From the NCBI GenBank assembly GCA_018818925.1, contig JAHJQZ010000067.1, positions 1 to 64,000 of the forward strand: 64,000 nucleotides of DNA, read 5' to 3'. The DNA is from Alphaproteobacteria bacterium (GTDB lineage: Bacteria; Pseudomonadota; Alphaproteobacteria; Rhizobiales; Devosiaceae). Both the position numbers and the translations under genes were made by a program. Under the pieces are notes generated by a model. The model saw only the letters and a list, made by a program, of their open reading frames with translations. It was not told the DNA's origin and did no database searches. Positions 25,137-33,240 of the stretch are shown here, one piece after another. Position 1 is the first letter of the stretch. Every line of letters starts with the position of its first letter.

Positions 25137-25847
25137 TCAGGCGGTTATTGCCGCATAGGCCTTTTCGTCGAGGCCGCGGATCAGCAGGTAGAAGGTGAAG
25201 CCGATCTCGCCCACCATCGACACACCAAGGAAAACCATGGCGACCAAGCCGACGATGTCGTTGCCCGGCAGCACCAGCGTCGCGAGGCTGTCGAACAGAT
25301 AGCCGAGGCTGCCAAGAGCGATGGCCGCGCCGAGGATTTTCGACAGATAGCCCGAGGCGAAGACCAGCGACCCGAGAATGGCGAGGTGCATGGCGAAAAA
25401 CAGGCCCCACAGGTCGACGCCGGTATCGCGCAGCCTGAGCAGCAGATCGGTGGTCTCAGCGACGTCAGCCGGGCTCGTGGCGGCGCCGATCAGGTTGAGC
25501 GCCAGGCCCGACAGGGCAATGTTGACGCCCTGGATGGCGACCATGAGCAGGCGCGACCACGCCGCGGTGCGCGCCCAGAACGCGCTGACCGGGGTCAGCA
25601 GCTCGTAGAGGATGGCCGTGAGGCCGATCTCGGCGAGCAGCACCATGATTTCTGCGAAGATGCCGAGCCGAGCCAGCTCCATGTTGTCGGCAATTGTTAG
25701 GGCCGTGGCGACAGCGTCGCCTGGTACCGACAGGATCGTCGGCAGGTAGCCGATGGCGAAACCGCCGGCGACGGCAATCAGCAAGTAGAGAGCGCCGCCG
25801 GTACGGGCGAGGGTCAAGGGAGTGGCGAGCCTGGCGGTGTGGGTCAT
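25137..25847 (-). CDS. DUF4386 family membrane protein (copy 2)
   Basis: A 236-residue membrane protein with about six hydrophobic segments, related in topology and length to the neighbouring gene. TGGALYLLIAVAGGFAIGYLP at the start and LYELLTPVSAFWARTAAWSRL (given here as two parts, LYELLTPVSAF and WARTAAWSRLL) match the DUF4386 style. GDAVATALTIADN corresponds to GDPEATAANILAS of copy 1. The ATG at 25847 is chosen over a Met 11 codons upstream because GGAGGACTTTCGAC-type spacing leads into it. It lies 37 bases downstream of the dehydrogenase gene and is probably co-transcribed with it. Confidence 0.82.
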   Translation of the reverse strand: MTHTARLATPLTLARTGGALYLLIAVAGGFAIGYLPTILSVPGDAVATALTIADNMELARLGIFAEIMVLLAEIGLTAILYELLTPVSAFWARTAAWSRLLMVAIQGVNIALSGLALNLIGAATSPADVAETTDLLLRLRDTGVDLWGLFFAMHLAILGSLVFASGYLSKILGAAIALGSLGYLFDSLATLVLPGNDIVGLVAMVFLGVSMVGEIGFTFYLLIRGLDEKAYAAITA

Positions 25848-25884
25848 GTCGAAAGTCCTCCGGGAAATGTGTTGCAGCATCGGA

Positions 25885-26883
25885 TCAGGCGGCGACGCGG
25901 GTCCTCGCGCGGCCGGCGATGTCGATGATCACCGAGCCGGTCTTGTGGCGGGTTTCGACGCGAGCATAGGCGTTGGCGATGTCGGCGAGCGGATAGGTAC
26001 CGTCGATAACCGGCCGAATCTCGCCGCGGCGCAGCATGGCGGCGACGGTTTCGAGGTCCTGCTTGCTGTCGCCATTGACGTGGACGGCGATGCGCTTGCC
26101 GCCAAACATGTTGGTGATCATGCCGATCAGCGAGTCGGAGATGGAGATCTCGAGCGGCAGGAACAGACCCTTTGGTTTCAGCATCTTTTTGGCGCGGGCG
26201 AAACGCATGGTACCGGCGGTGTCGAAGACGACATCGTGGATTTCCCCGAGATCGGCGGCGTTTTCCCTCGTGTAGTCGATGACGCGGTCAGCGCCGAGGG
26301 CGCGCAGCAGCTCGGTATTGCGGCTGCTGGCGACGGCGGTGACTTCGGCACCGAGCGCCTTGGCGATCTGCACGGCGAAGACACCGACGCCGCCGGACGC
26401 GCCGCCGATCAGCACCTTGTTGCCCTTCTGGACCCCGGCGAAGTCGCGAAGGAATACCAGGGCGCAGACCGCGCCGAACGGCAGAGCCGCCGCCTCGGCA
26501 TGATCGAACCCGTCGGGCATGTGGGTAATCGAGCCGGCCTGGTCGACGGCGATGTATTCGGCATGGGCGCCAAAAGCCCCGGAGAAGCCGAAGACGTCGT
26601 CGCCAAGCTTGAACGCGCTGACCCCTGAACCGACGGAGACGACGCGGCCGGCGAACTCCGTGCCGAGAATCGGCTTTTTGGGACGGAAGAGCCCGGCCAT
26701 CAGCCGCCCGGGCAGCCACAAAAGGCCTGGAAAGGCGGAAGCGAGAAAGCGCCAGTCGGCCGTGGTGATGCTCGAGGCATGAACCTGAACCAGCACCTGG
26801 TCCTCGGCGATTTGCGGGCGCGGCACGTCGCGGATTTCGACGACGTCGGGGGAACCGTATTTTTCGTAGATGGCGGCTTTCAT
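25885..26883 (-). CDS. Medium-chain dehydrogenase/quinone oxidoreductase-like enzyme, NAD(P)-dependent
   Basis: A 332-residue MDR superfamily enzyme. MKAAIYEKYGSPDVVEIRDV is the usual N-terminus (first 20 residues), LGTEFAGRVVSVGSGV and DDVFGF follow, and the nucleotide-binding motif is GGASGGVGVFAVQIAKALGA. The catalytic zinc motif of true alcohol dehydrogenases (GHE) is not present, which favours a zinc-free quinone oxidoreductase-like or enone reductase activity. The ATG at 26883 gives the standard start. It diverges from a LysR-type gene 86 bases away, its probable regulator. Confidence 0.88.
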   Translation of the reverse strand: MKAAIYEKYGSPDVVEIRDVPRPQIAEDQVLVQVHASSITTADWRFLASAFPGLLWLPGRLMAGLFRPKKPILGTEFAGRVVSVGSGVSAFKLGDDVFGFSGAFGAHAEYIAVDQAGSITHMPDGFDHAEAAALPFGAVCALVFLRDFAGVQKGNKVLIGGASGGVGVFAVQIAKALGAEVTAVASSRNTELLRALGADRVIDYTRENAADLGEIHDVVFDTAGTMRFARAKKMLKPKGLFLPLEISISDSLIGMITNMFGGKRIAVHVNGDSKQDLETVAAMLRRGEIRPVIDGTYPLADIANAYARVETRHKTGSVIIDIAGRARTRVAA

Positions 26884-26942
26884 CGGGGCATTCCTTGGCT
26901 GTGTTTTGCGATACCCCTGTGTACCCATGCGTCTTTCAGCGA

Positions 26943-26959
26943 GGAATTGACTGAATTCC
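26943..26959. promoter_or_regulatory. Palindrome in the divergent LysR/dehydrogenase promoter region
   Basis: GGAATT (26943-26948), GACTG, AATTCC (26954-26959) is a perfect 6-bp inverted repeat in the 86-base gap between the divergent starts. LysR-type regulators commonly bind such interrupted palindromes upstream of a divergently read target. Confidence 0.45.
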
Positions 26960-26969
26960 CACTTCTGAT

Positions 26970-27881
26970 ATGCGTTTTCGCATGGATTGGCGGCGGGTGA
27001 AATTCGACTGGAACCGGGCAAGGGCCTTTCTCGTCACGGCCGAGGAAGGATCGCTCTCGGCGGCGGCGCGGGCGCTGGGCATGACGCAGCCGACACTCGG
27101 CCGGCAGGTCGATGGCCTGGAGGAGGAGCTCGGCGTCATCCTGTTCGAGCGGGCCGGGCGCGGGCTGGTGCTGACGCCGTCAGGGCTCGAACTGCTCGAT
27201 CACGTTCGGGAGATGGGCGAGGCGGCGGGCCGCATGTCGCTGGCCGCCTCGGGTCAGGCGCACCAGATCGAAGGCAAGATCGCCATTACCGCGAGCGAGA
27301 TGTATTCCGCCTACTACCTGCCGCCGGCCATCGCCCGCTTGCGGCGCGAGGCGCCGGGCATCGACATCGAGATCGTCGCCTCGAACGACACCAAGGATTT
27401 GCGGCGGCGGGAAGCCGATATCGCCGTCCGCAGCTTCCGGCCGGAACAGCCCGAGCTGATCGCGCGCAAGATTGCCGACGATCGCGGCCGGCTCTACGGC
27501 TCAAGGGCCTATCTCGAAAGCATCGGATCGCCCCGGTCGGTCGCGGCGCTCGCCAACGCGACCGTGATCGGTTTCGACGAGACCGCACTGCTCATCCAGG
27601 GCCTCGGGCACTACGGCTTTGCCTTCGAGATGGCCAATATGCGGGTGATCTCCTCGAGCCACCTCGTCCAGCTCGAGCTGGTGCGCGCCGGCATCGGCCT
27701 TGGCGTGTTTCCCACCCGCATCGCGGCCCGCGATCCCGATCTTGTCGCCGTGCTTCCCGATCTCACCCAGCCGCTCGACATCCCGATCTGGCTGACCACG
27801 CATCGCGAGGTCCATACCAGCCGCAGGGTGCGGCTGGTTTTCGACCTCCTCGTCGAGGAACTAGGCAAGCTGGCCGGCTAG
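26970..27881 (+). CDS. LysR-type transcriptional regulator
   Basis: A 303-residue regulator with an N-terminal helix-turn-helix (FLVTAEEGSLSAAARALGMT, then PTLGRQVDGLEEELG and LFERAGRGLVLTPSG) and a C-terminal substrate-binding domain (ITASEMYSAYYLPPAIARL onward). A second Met at 26982 (MDWRRVKFDWN) would shorten it by four residues and may be the real start. It is divergent from the dehydrogenase gene. Its stop codon shares the bases CTAG (27878-27881) with the stop of the convergent glyoxalase-domain gene. Confidence 0.92.
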   Translation: MRFRMDWRRVKFDWNRARAFLVTAEEGSLSAAARALGMTQPTLGRQVDGLEEELGVILFERAGRGLVLTPSGLELLDHVREMGEAAGRMSLAASGQAHQIEGKIAITASEMYSAYYLPPAIARLRREAPGIDIEIVASNDTKDLRRREADIAVRSFRPEQPELIARKIADDRGRLYGSRAYLESIGSPRSVAALANATVIGFDETALLIQGLGHYGFAFEMANMRVISSSHLVQLELVRAGIGLGVFPTRIAARDPDLVAVLPDLTQPLDIPIWLTTHREVHTSRRVRLVFDLLVEELGKLAG

Positions 27882-28345
27882 CGCCTGTCCTTGCGCTTGT
27901 CCGCCCGCTTCGGGTCGAGCCGCATATGCGGTTCGCCGTCGCTGGTGTGGGCCGGCGACACGCCATAGGCGTCGACGGTCGCCGTCACCCGCTGGCGGAA
28001 GGCCGAGAAGCTGTCGAAAGTCACGACGTCGACCGGTTCGTCGAACTTGATCGTCACCTTGTAGAGCTGTTCTCCCGCAAGGATCGCGGTGGCGATGACG
28101 CGGCCGGCGAAGCGCTGCTTGAGATAGGTGCCGGAAACCCTGTCGCCGAGGGCGACGGGACAGGTCATCGGCACCGGCAAGGCCGCAACGGCGGTGTTCC
28201 AGTCGCGATAGCCATGTGCTTTCGCGGTGCGTTCGAGGGCTTCGGAATGGGAAATCGTTTCGCCGGAGCTGGCGCATTCCTCGCGCAGGACGCGCGCCTC
28301 GACCTTGAGGATTTCGGGGCTTAGGGCAGAGAGCGAATAGGGCAT
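27878..28345 (-). CDS. Glyoxalase-related (Glyoxalase_8-type) domain protein
   Basis: A 155-residue cytoplasmic protein. The N-terminus (LKVEARVLREECASSGETIS, then HSEALERTAKAHGYRDWNTA) matches a small helical domain labelled glyoxalase-related in several databases, despite lacking the VOC fold marks I would expect. The middle (LGDRVSGTYLKQRFAGRV, then LYKVTIKFDEPVDVVTFDSF) is beta-rich. The tail is strongly basic (RLDPKRADKRKDRR). The function is unknown. The ATG at 28345 follows AATGACCTC-rich sequence; the frame is open further up but with no support. Confidence 0.72.
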   Translation of the reverse strand: MPYSLSALSPEILKVEARVLREECASSGETISHSEALERTAKAHGYRDWNTAVAALPVPMTCPVALGDRVSGTYLKQRFAGRVIATAILAGEQLYKVTIKFDEPVDVVTFDSFSAFRQRVTATVDAYGVSPAHTSDGEPHMRLDPKRADKRKDRR

Positions 28346-28628
28346 AATGACCTCAAACGGGTTCAAGGCGACAGATGCACGGGGTCCGCATTGCCATGCC
28401 GCGCCTCCATCCGGATGAGCGTACATGCTGTGATCGCTTCAAGGATACTTCACCAACGGAAACCTTCCGGCGGACGGCAGGCGTATCCCGGCCCGGCGCT
28501 GCACATAGGCGCGGCACCAGGTTTCGTCAAGACGTGCCATCAGCGCCGGGCGTGATTTCGATTGCCAAAAAGAATTGGACCGGATTGCGCAAAGCCATGA
28601 TGTTCCGCCCGCAATTGGGGACCAGGCG

Positions 28629-29384
28629 ATGGAAATCCTTATGCTTTTCGTTGCGGGCGTGATCGGTGGCGCGATGAATTCGCTCGCTGGAGGCGGCTCG
28701 TTTGTTACCTTTCCAGCTCTCTTGCTGGCCGGGGTGCCGCCGGTCGCCGCCAACGCCACCAATACCTTTGCCTCCCTGCCCGGCTATATCAGCGGCGCCA
28801 TCGCCTTCTGGCCGGCCATCAGCCGCCATCGCAGCCGGTTGATCGGCTATGCGCTGATGGCCGTGCTCGGCGGCTGGCTCGGCGCCGAACTGCTGCTGAC
28901 CCAGTCCGACGCCCAATTCGAGCGGGTCGTTCCCTGGCTGATGCTGATCGCGGTGCTGCTGTTCGTCTTCGGTGGACGGCTCAACGCCATGCTGAGGACG
29001 CATGCCGGCGGCTTCGGCCGGCTCGGCCTCGTGCTTGCGGCCGCGCTGCTGTTCGCCGTGTGCGTCTATGGCGGCTTTTTCAACGCCGGGCTCGGCATCC
29101 TGCTGCTCGCCGTGTTCGCCCTCAACGGGCTGAGCGACCTCAGCGCCATGAACGGGCTGAAGCTGTGCGTCTCGTCCTTGGTGGCGCTCGTCGCCATCGT
29201 CCGTTTCGGCCTTGGCGACACCATCGCCTGGTTCCAGGGCGGCGCGGCCTTTGCCGGCACGCTGATCGGCGGCTATGTGGCGGCGCGGCTGGCCCACCTG
29301 ATCCCGGTCGCGGTATTGCGCATCGGCATCATCCTGCTCGGCGTCTTTCTGACGGTGATCTTCTTTTTCAAGGCCTATGCCTGA
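28629..29384 (+). CDS. TSUP/TauE-SafE family anion exporter
   Basis: A 251-residue membrane protein of the TauE/SafE (TSUP) family, which moves sulfite, sulfoacetate or related anions across the inner membrane. The N-terminal signature is GVIGGAMNSLAGGGSFVTFP, and a second related repeat is CVYGGFFNAGLGILLL, with about eight hydrophobic segments and NATNTFASLPG after the first. The ATG at 28629 starts the first membrane helix. Substrate cannot be read from sequence. The 283 bases upstream hold no gene that I recognise. Confidence 0.9.
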   Translation: MEILMLFVAGVIGGAMNSLAGGGSFVTFPALLLAGVPPVAANATNTFASLPGYISGAIAFWPAISRHRSRLIGYALMAVLGGWLGAELLLTQSDAQFERVVPWLMLIAVLLFVFGGRLNAMLRTHAGGFGRLGLVLAAALLFAVCVYGGFFNAGLGILLLAVFALNGLSDLSAMNGLKLCVSSLVALVAIVRFGLGDTIAWFQGGAAFAGTLIGGYVAARLAHLIPVAVLRIGIILLGVFLTVIFFFKAYA

Positions 29385-29390
29385 CGCGCC

Positions 29391-31478
29391 TCAGCCCGCC
29401 ACTTTCTCGATCCACACCGCGACGTCGTGGAAGGCGGCGCCGCCGAAGGGCATGACCGGAGCCGATGAGGTCAGGGCGTTGATGCCGCCGCCGCCTCGAT
29501 GCGCCTTGTTGGGAAACAGGCCTTCGGCAATGACGATTCCGGGCAGCACGCCGCCGAACAGGCGCGCCGTCAATTCGACTTCGCCGCGATAATTGCCGAT
29601 GCGGACCGCGTCGCCCTCCCCGACCCCGAGGTTCGCGGCATCGTCCGGATGGATCATCAGGCTGGGGGCGCCTTCGCGCTTTTGGCTCCCCGGCGTTTCG
29701 GCAAAGCTCGAGTTGAGAAAGCTGCGGGCCGGGCTGGTCGCGAGCTTGAAGGGGTGCTTGGCGTCGGGCTTTTCGTTGCTGTCCCAGAAATCGACCAGCC
29801 TGGGCAATACCGCGGGATCGCCGACGAAATCGTAGCCCTTGAGTGCGGCGACGGCGGGCCAGTCGGGCCGGAAACGGTAGCGCCCGTCCGGCCAGGCGAA
29901 GCCGTTGCGGAAATGGGCCGCATCATCGGGGCGGGCGCGGTCGACAAAGCCGCGCCTCTCGATTTCGGCGATGTCGCCGAAGCCGGAGCGCGCAAAGGTT
30001 TCGGCCATGATCTGGCGGTCGGACAGCCCGTCGGCCGGTTGCGGCGCCGAGTCCAGACGCTGCAAAAGCGCGTTGATGACGAAAAGGTTCGGCCGGGCTT
30101 CGCCCGGCGCCTCGATCAGCTTGGGGCCGAGGACGATCCGGTTGTGGCCGCCGCGGGTATAGAAGTCGGAATGCTCGAGGAACATGGTCGCCGGCAGGAC
30201 GATATCGGCCAGTTCCGCCGTTTCGGTCATGAACTGCTCATGGACCACGGTGAACAGGTCTTCTCGCATGAAGCCCTTGCGCACCTTTTGCTGTTCGGGC
30301 GCGACATTGACCGGATTGGTGTTCTGGACGAGCAGCGCCCTGACCGGACCGCCGTGCTTTAGCGCCTTGTCGTCGCCGCAAAGGATCGGGCCGATCTCGG
30401 ACATGTCGAGGCGGCGGACCGATGCGTCTTCGGCACCCTCGATCAGCGACTTGTCGAGACCCCAGGTGCCGGAATTGGACAGGAACGCGCCGCCGCCGCG
30501 ATGGCGCCAGGCGCCGGTCACGGCCGGTACGGAAAGGGCCGCGTGCATGTTGGTGACGCCATTGCGCTGGCGGGCGAAGCCATAGCCGAGGCGGAAATAG
30601 CTCGCCTTGTGCGTGCCGACGAGCCGGGCGAAGGCTTCGATCCTTTCGGTGCCCAGCCCGGTGATCGCGGCGGCGCGCTCCGGCGTCCAGCCCATCAGAT
30701 GCGCTTCGATTTCCGCGTCGAAATCGGTGAAATCCTCGAGAAATTCCCGATCGGCCAAACCGTCGCGCAGCAGCACATGCATTGTGGCGCAGGCGAGCGC
30801 CCCGTCGCTGCCGGGCCTGAGGACGAGGCCGAGATCGGCCTGCTGCATCGTGGCGTTTTCATAGATGTCGATGACGACGAGCGGGGCGCCGCGCTTCTTG
30901 GCGCGCATGGCATGGGTCATGACGTTGACCTGGGTATGCACCGCATTGGTCCCCCAGACGATCACGGCGTCCGAATGGGCCATCTCGACCGGATCGACGC
31001 CGGCGAGCAGGCCGGTGCCGGCGATGTAGCCGGGCCAGGACGACATGATGCAGATGGTGCCGAACTGGCGCGAATAGAAGCGCGCGTTGCGCAGGCGATC
31101 GAGGCTGTCGCGCTGCACATGGCCCATCGTGCCGGCGTAATTGTAGGGCCAGATCGCCTCGGGCCCGTGTTCGATTTCGATGGCGCGGAAGCGCGTGGCG
31201 ATCTCGTCGAGAGCCGCGTCCCAGGAAAGGCGTTGCCACCTGCCTTCGCCCTTGCCGCCGGCGCGTTTCAGCGGATAGAGCAGCCGGTCGGGATGATGGA
31301 CGCGCTCGGCATAACGGGCGACTTTTTCGCAGATGACGCCAGCGGTATAGGGATCGTCCCGGGCGCCGCGCACCCGCCCGATCGTGCGGTCGTCGAGGAT
31401 TTCGACGTCGAGGGCGCAGGCCGAGGGGCAGTCGTGCGGGCAGGCTGAACGGGCAATGCGCTGGACGGGTTTGTTCAT
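29391..31478 (-). CDS. Molybdopterin oxidoreductase, DMSO reductase superfamily
   Basis: A 695-residue bis-MGD enzyme. A [4Fe-4S] cluster motif is at Cys13, Cys17, Cys21 (CPHDCPSAC) and Cys50 (ICEKV). The molybdopterin-binding core follows (WGTNAVHTQVN, FRLGYGFARQRNG, VQNTNPVNVAP, HEQFMTETAELADIVLP) and the C-terminal dinucleotide-binding domain has LMIHPDDAANLGVGEGDAVRI. No twin-arginine signal is seen, so it is probably cytoplasmic. No electron-transfer or membrane partner gene lies next to it. The substrate is unknown; similar soluble enzymes are annotated loosely as nitrate, formate or biotin-sulfoxide types. Confidence 0.9.
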   Translation of the reverse strand: MNKPVQRIARSACPHDCPSACALDVEILDDRTIGRVRGARDDPYTAGVICEKVARYAERVHHPDRLLYPLKRAGGKGEGRWQRLSWDAALDEIATRFRAIEIEHGPEAIWPYNYAGTMGHVQRDSLDRLRNARFYSRQFGTICIMSSWPGYIAGTGLLAGVDPVEMAHSDAVIVWGTNAVHTQVNVMTHAMRAKKRGAPLVVIDIYENATMQQADLGLVLRPGSDGALACATMHVLLRDGLADREFLEDFTDFDAEIEAHLMGWTPERAAAITGLGTERIEAFARLVGTHKASYFRLGYGFARQRNGVTNMHAALSVPAVTGAWRHRGGGAFLSNSGTWGLDKSLIEGAEDASVRRLDMSEIGPILCGDDKALKHGGPVRALLVQNTNPVNVAPEQQKVRKGFMREDLFTVVHEQFMTETAELADIVLPATMFLEHSDFYTRGGHNRIVLGPKLIEAPGEARPNLFVINALLQRLDSAPQPADGLSDRQIMAETFARSGFGDIAEIERRGFVDRARPDDAAHFRNGFAWPDGRYRFRPDWPAVAALKGYDFVGDPAVLPRLVDFWDSNEKPDAKHPFKLATSPARSFLNSSFAETPGSQKREGAPSLMIHPDDAANLGVGEGDAVRIGNYRGEVELTARLFGGVLPGIVIAEGLFPNKAHRGGGGINALTSSAPVMPFGGAAFHDVAVWIEKVAG

Positions 31479-31825
31479 GGCGTGTCGGAGCTCGGAGCCA
31501 AAAGTGGAGCATAGCGGGAAGACATTGTGATGTCAGCCGGAAGGCGTGCGGTGAGCCTTTTCACAAGAAGGAATGCCGTTCCCTCGCCTCCGTTGCTCCG
31601 TCATCGCCCCCGCCGCCGGCATGCGGGTTCTCACCGGCAAGGGTCGAAAAATCGGCGGCGCTCATCCCAGCTATGGCCGCCACATGCTGAAAGGCGGGCG
31701 CCGCGCGGCCCGAGCGCCGGCCAGAGCCTGTTCCTCGAAAACTGGACACCACTTTTCCGGTTCGACCATGCGACCACTCAATGGCTTAGGTCATGTGTTT
31801 TAGGTCCATCAAAACGTGACATGAC
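31479..31825. other. Intergenic region between the molybdoenzyme and tautomerase genes
   Basis: This 347-base gap holds no convincing gene. It contains a family C repeat copy (31724-31779) and the left arm of a perfect palindrome (31787-31796) that pairs with the end of the tautomerase gene. The rest (31500-31720) is GC-rich with short frames lacking similarity or ribosome sites. Confidence 0.6.
31724..31779. repeat. Dispersed repeat, family C (copy 3)
   Basis: The stretch beginning GAGCCTGTTCCTCGAAAACTGG and ending GGTTCGACCATGCGACCACT (see 31724-31745 and 31760-31779) matches 6367-6421 at most positions, including the AAAA/TTTT stem and the GCGACCAC end. A few changes break the outer stem seen in the other copy. 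Confidence 0.78.
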
Positions 31826-31828
31826 CTA
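31787..31828 (-). terminator. Perfect palindrome overlapping the tautomerase stop codon
   Basis: TAGGTCATGT (31787-31796) pairs with ACATGACCTA (31819-31828); GTTTT and AAAAC inside extend the stem. On the minus strand the stop TAG of the tautomerase gene is the first triplet of the hairpin. Confidence 0.6.
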
Positions 31829-32023
31829 GCGCTGGCGCAACTCGGAAACCGACGTGCCCTTGAAGCCCCAGTTGTCGGTCGGCACTTCATCGATGACCAC
31901 GAAGGTCGAGTCTGGGCTTTTGTCGAGGACGCGGACGAGGAGATCGGTAATGCCGGCGATGACCTCGCGCTTTTGCTCGGCGGTGACGTTTCCTTCGGTG
32001 ATGCGGACATTGACGTAAGGCAT
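31826..32023 (-). CDS. 4-oxalocrotonate tautomerase-like protein
   Basis: A 65-residue tautomerase-fold protein. The residue after Met is Pro (MPYVNVRITEG), the catalytic base of the family once Met is removed. TAEQKREVIAGITDLLVRVL and VVIDEVPTDNWGF follow the 4-OT pattern, although typical members end soon after and this one carries an extra SVSELRQR. The physiological substrate is unknown. A GGAGC site precedes the ATG at 32023. Confidence 0.88.
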   Translation of the reverse strand: MPYVNVRITEGNVTAEQKREVIAGITDLLVRVLDKSPDSTFVVIDEVPTDNWGFKGTSVSELRQR

Positions 32024-32084
32024 GTTTTGCTCCTGGTTTAGCTGGCGCGGGAAGGCTCTCACGACGGTACGGATCAGGCAAAAA

Positions 32085-32252
32085 CTAGTCGGTTTTGACA
32101 GAAACCCCGTCTTCGCCGATCGAAATGCTCCCGTTCGGGAGTTCGACGGTGATGGCCGCTGGCCGGCTCGATTCCTGATACCAGGCGAAACTGAGAACGG
32201 CGACGGCGACCACGAGGATGGCGATCACGGCGTAAAGAGCGCGCTGGCTCAT
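32085..32252 (-). CDS. Small single-helix membrane protein (MSQR pair, member 1)
   Basis: A 55-residue protein: MSQRALYAVIAILVVAVAVL is a single membrane helix, then FAWYQESSRPAAITVELPN and a short acidic tail. Positions 1-4, Leu6-Tyr7 and the WYQxSSxPAA segment match the neighbouring gene at 32387-32578, so the two are paralogues. The N-terminal helix without a cleavage site suggests an inner-membrane protein with a periplasmic tail. The function is unknown. ATG at 32252 has AGAATACC upstream, a weak ribosome site; the paralogue supports this start. Confidence 0.7.
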   Translation of the reverse strand: MSQRALYAVIAILVVAVAVLSFAWYQESSRPAAITVELPNGSISIGEDGVSVKTD

Positions 32253-32329
32253 CGGTATTCTCCACAAGAGATCGGCGGCTCGCTGGCGCGGGTCTGGCGG
32301 TTGCTTGTCACCGGCGCGCGCGCCCCTAA

Positions 32330-32360
32330 AACTGAAAGGCCGCCCGAAAGCGGCCTTGTC
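32330..32360 (-). terminator. Terminator after MSQR small protein 2
   Basis: On the minus strand AAGGCCGC (32350-32357) pairs with GCGGCCTT (32336-32343) around TTTCGG, followed by TCAGTTTTAGG. It ends the upstream member of the pair and separates the two small genes. Confidence 0.65.
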
Positions 32361-32386
32361 GTTTTCGAAAACGCTCTGGCGGACGA

Positions 32387-32578
32387 TCAGTCGGAACTGG
32401 TTTCGGCTGCGGCGTCCGCGGCTGGTGCGGCAGCGTCGGCAGCCGGGGCAGCGCTCGCCGGCGCTTCAGTCGTCACGGTGGCAGCCGGCTGGCTGGATTG
32501 CTGGTACCAGTAATAACCGCCGCCAAGAACGACAACCACGATCACGGCGATGATGATGTAGAGATTTCTTTGGCTCAT
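32387..32578 (-). CDS. Small single-helix membrane protein (MSQR pair, member 2)
   Basis: A 63-residue protein: MSQRNLYIIIAVIVVVVLGG is an N-terminal membrane helix, followed by YYWYQQSSQPAATVTTEAP and an Ala/Pro/Asp/Glu-rich low-complexity tail. It shares the MSQRxLY start and WYQxSSxPAA region with its downstream neighbour but differs in the tail. Its own hairpin terminator follows. The function is unknown; the acidic, Ala-Pro-rich tail could reach into the periplasm. Confidence 0.72.
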   Translation of the reverse strand: MSQRNLYIIIAVIVVVVLGGGYYWYQQSSQPAATVTTEAPASAAPAADAAAPAADAAAETSSD

Positions 32579-32669
32579 CTGATGCTTCTCCCGAATGCAC
32601 AGGGCGGCATGGCGCCGCGTGCTCTTTTATCAGCTTTGGCACCTGCCGCGCCGCGACAGCATGACGCTA

Positions 32670-33092
32670 TCAACCGACGATTTCAACATCCGCAAAAAAG
32701 TACCCGATCTCCTGCGCCGCTGTCTCCGGCGCGTCGGAACCATGCACCGAGTTCTCGGTGAAGGACACGGCGAATTCCTTGCGGATCGTTCCGGGATCGG
32801 CCTTTGCCGGATTGGTGGCGCCCATGATCTCGCGATTCTTCAGAATGGCGTTCTCGCCCTCGAGAACCTGCACGACGACCGGGCCGGAAGTCATGAACTC
32901 GACCAGTTCGTCGAAAAAGGGCTTGCCCTTGTGGACGGCATAAAAGCCCTCGGCCATGGCCTTGGTCATGTGGATGCGCTTTGACGCGACGACGCGCAGG
33001 CCGTTCTCCTCGAACTTGGCGATGATCTTGCCGGTGAGGTTGCGGCGGGTGGCGTCGGGTTTGATGATCGAAAAGGTGCGCTCGAGGGCCAT
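32670..33092 (-). CDS. ndk: Nucleoside diphosphate kinase
   Basis: A 140-residue NDK that transfers the gamma-phosphate between nucleoside triphosphates and diphosphates through a phospho-histidine. The active His117 is in [26 protein letters not shown] and [17 protein letters not shown] are family signatures. The ATG at 33092 gives the usual start. It is a single gene with the FMN reductase gene upstream on the same strand, 148 bases away. Confidence 0.97.
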   Translation of the reverse strand: MALERTFSIIKPDATRRNLTGKIIAKFEENGLRVVASKRIHMTKAMAEGFYAVHKGKPFFDELVEFMTSGPVVVQVLEGENAILKNREIMGATNPAKADPGTIRKEFAVSFTENSVHGSDAPETAAQEIGYFFADVEIVG

Positions 33093-33240
33093 TGTTCTGT
33101 CCGGGGTTGTCGGATGGGTTGAAACTGGCGCGCTTTTAGCCGTGATGGATGACGGGGGCAAGTCGCGCCAGCTTCGGAACCCGGACAAATGGCCTCAGCC
33201 GGGGCGCGCAGTGGCGCCCCGAACCGCCAAAGCGCATGGA

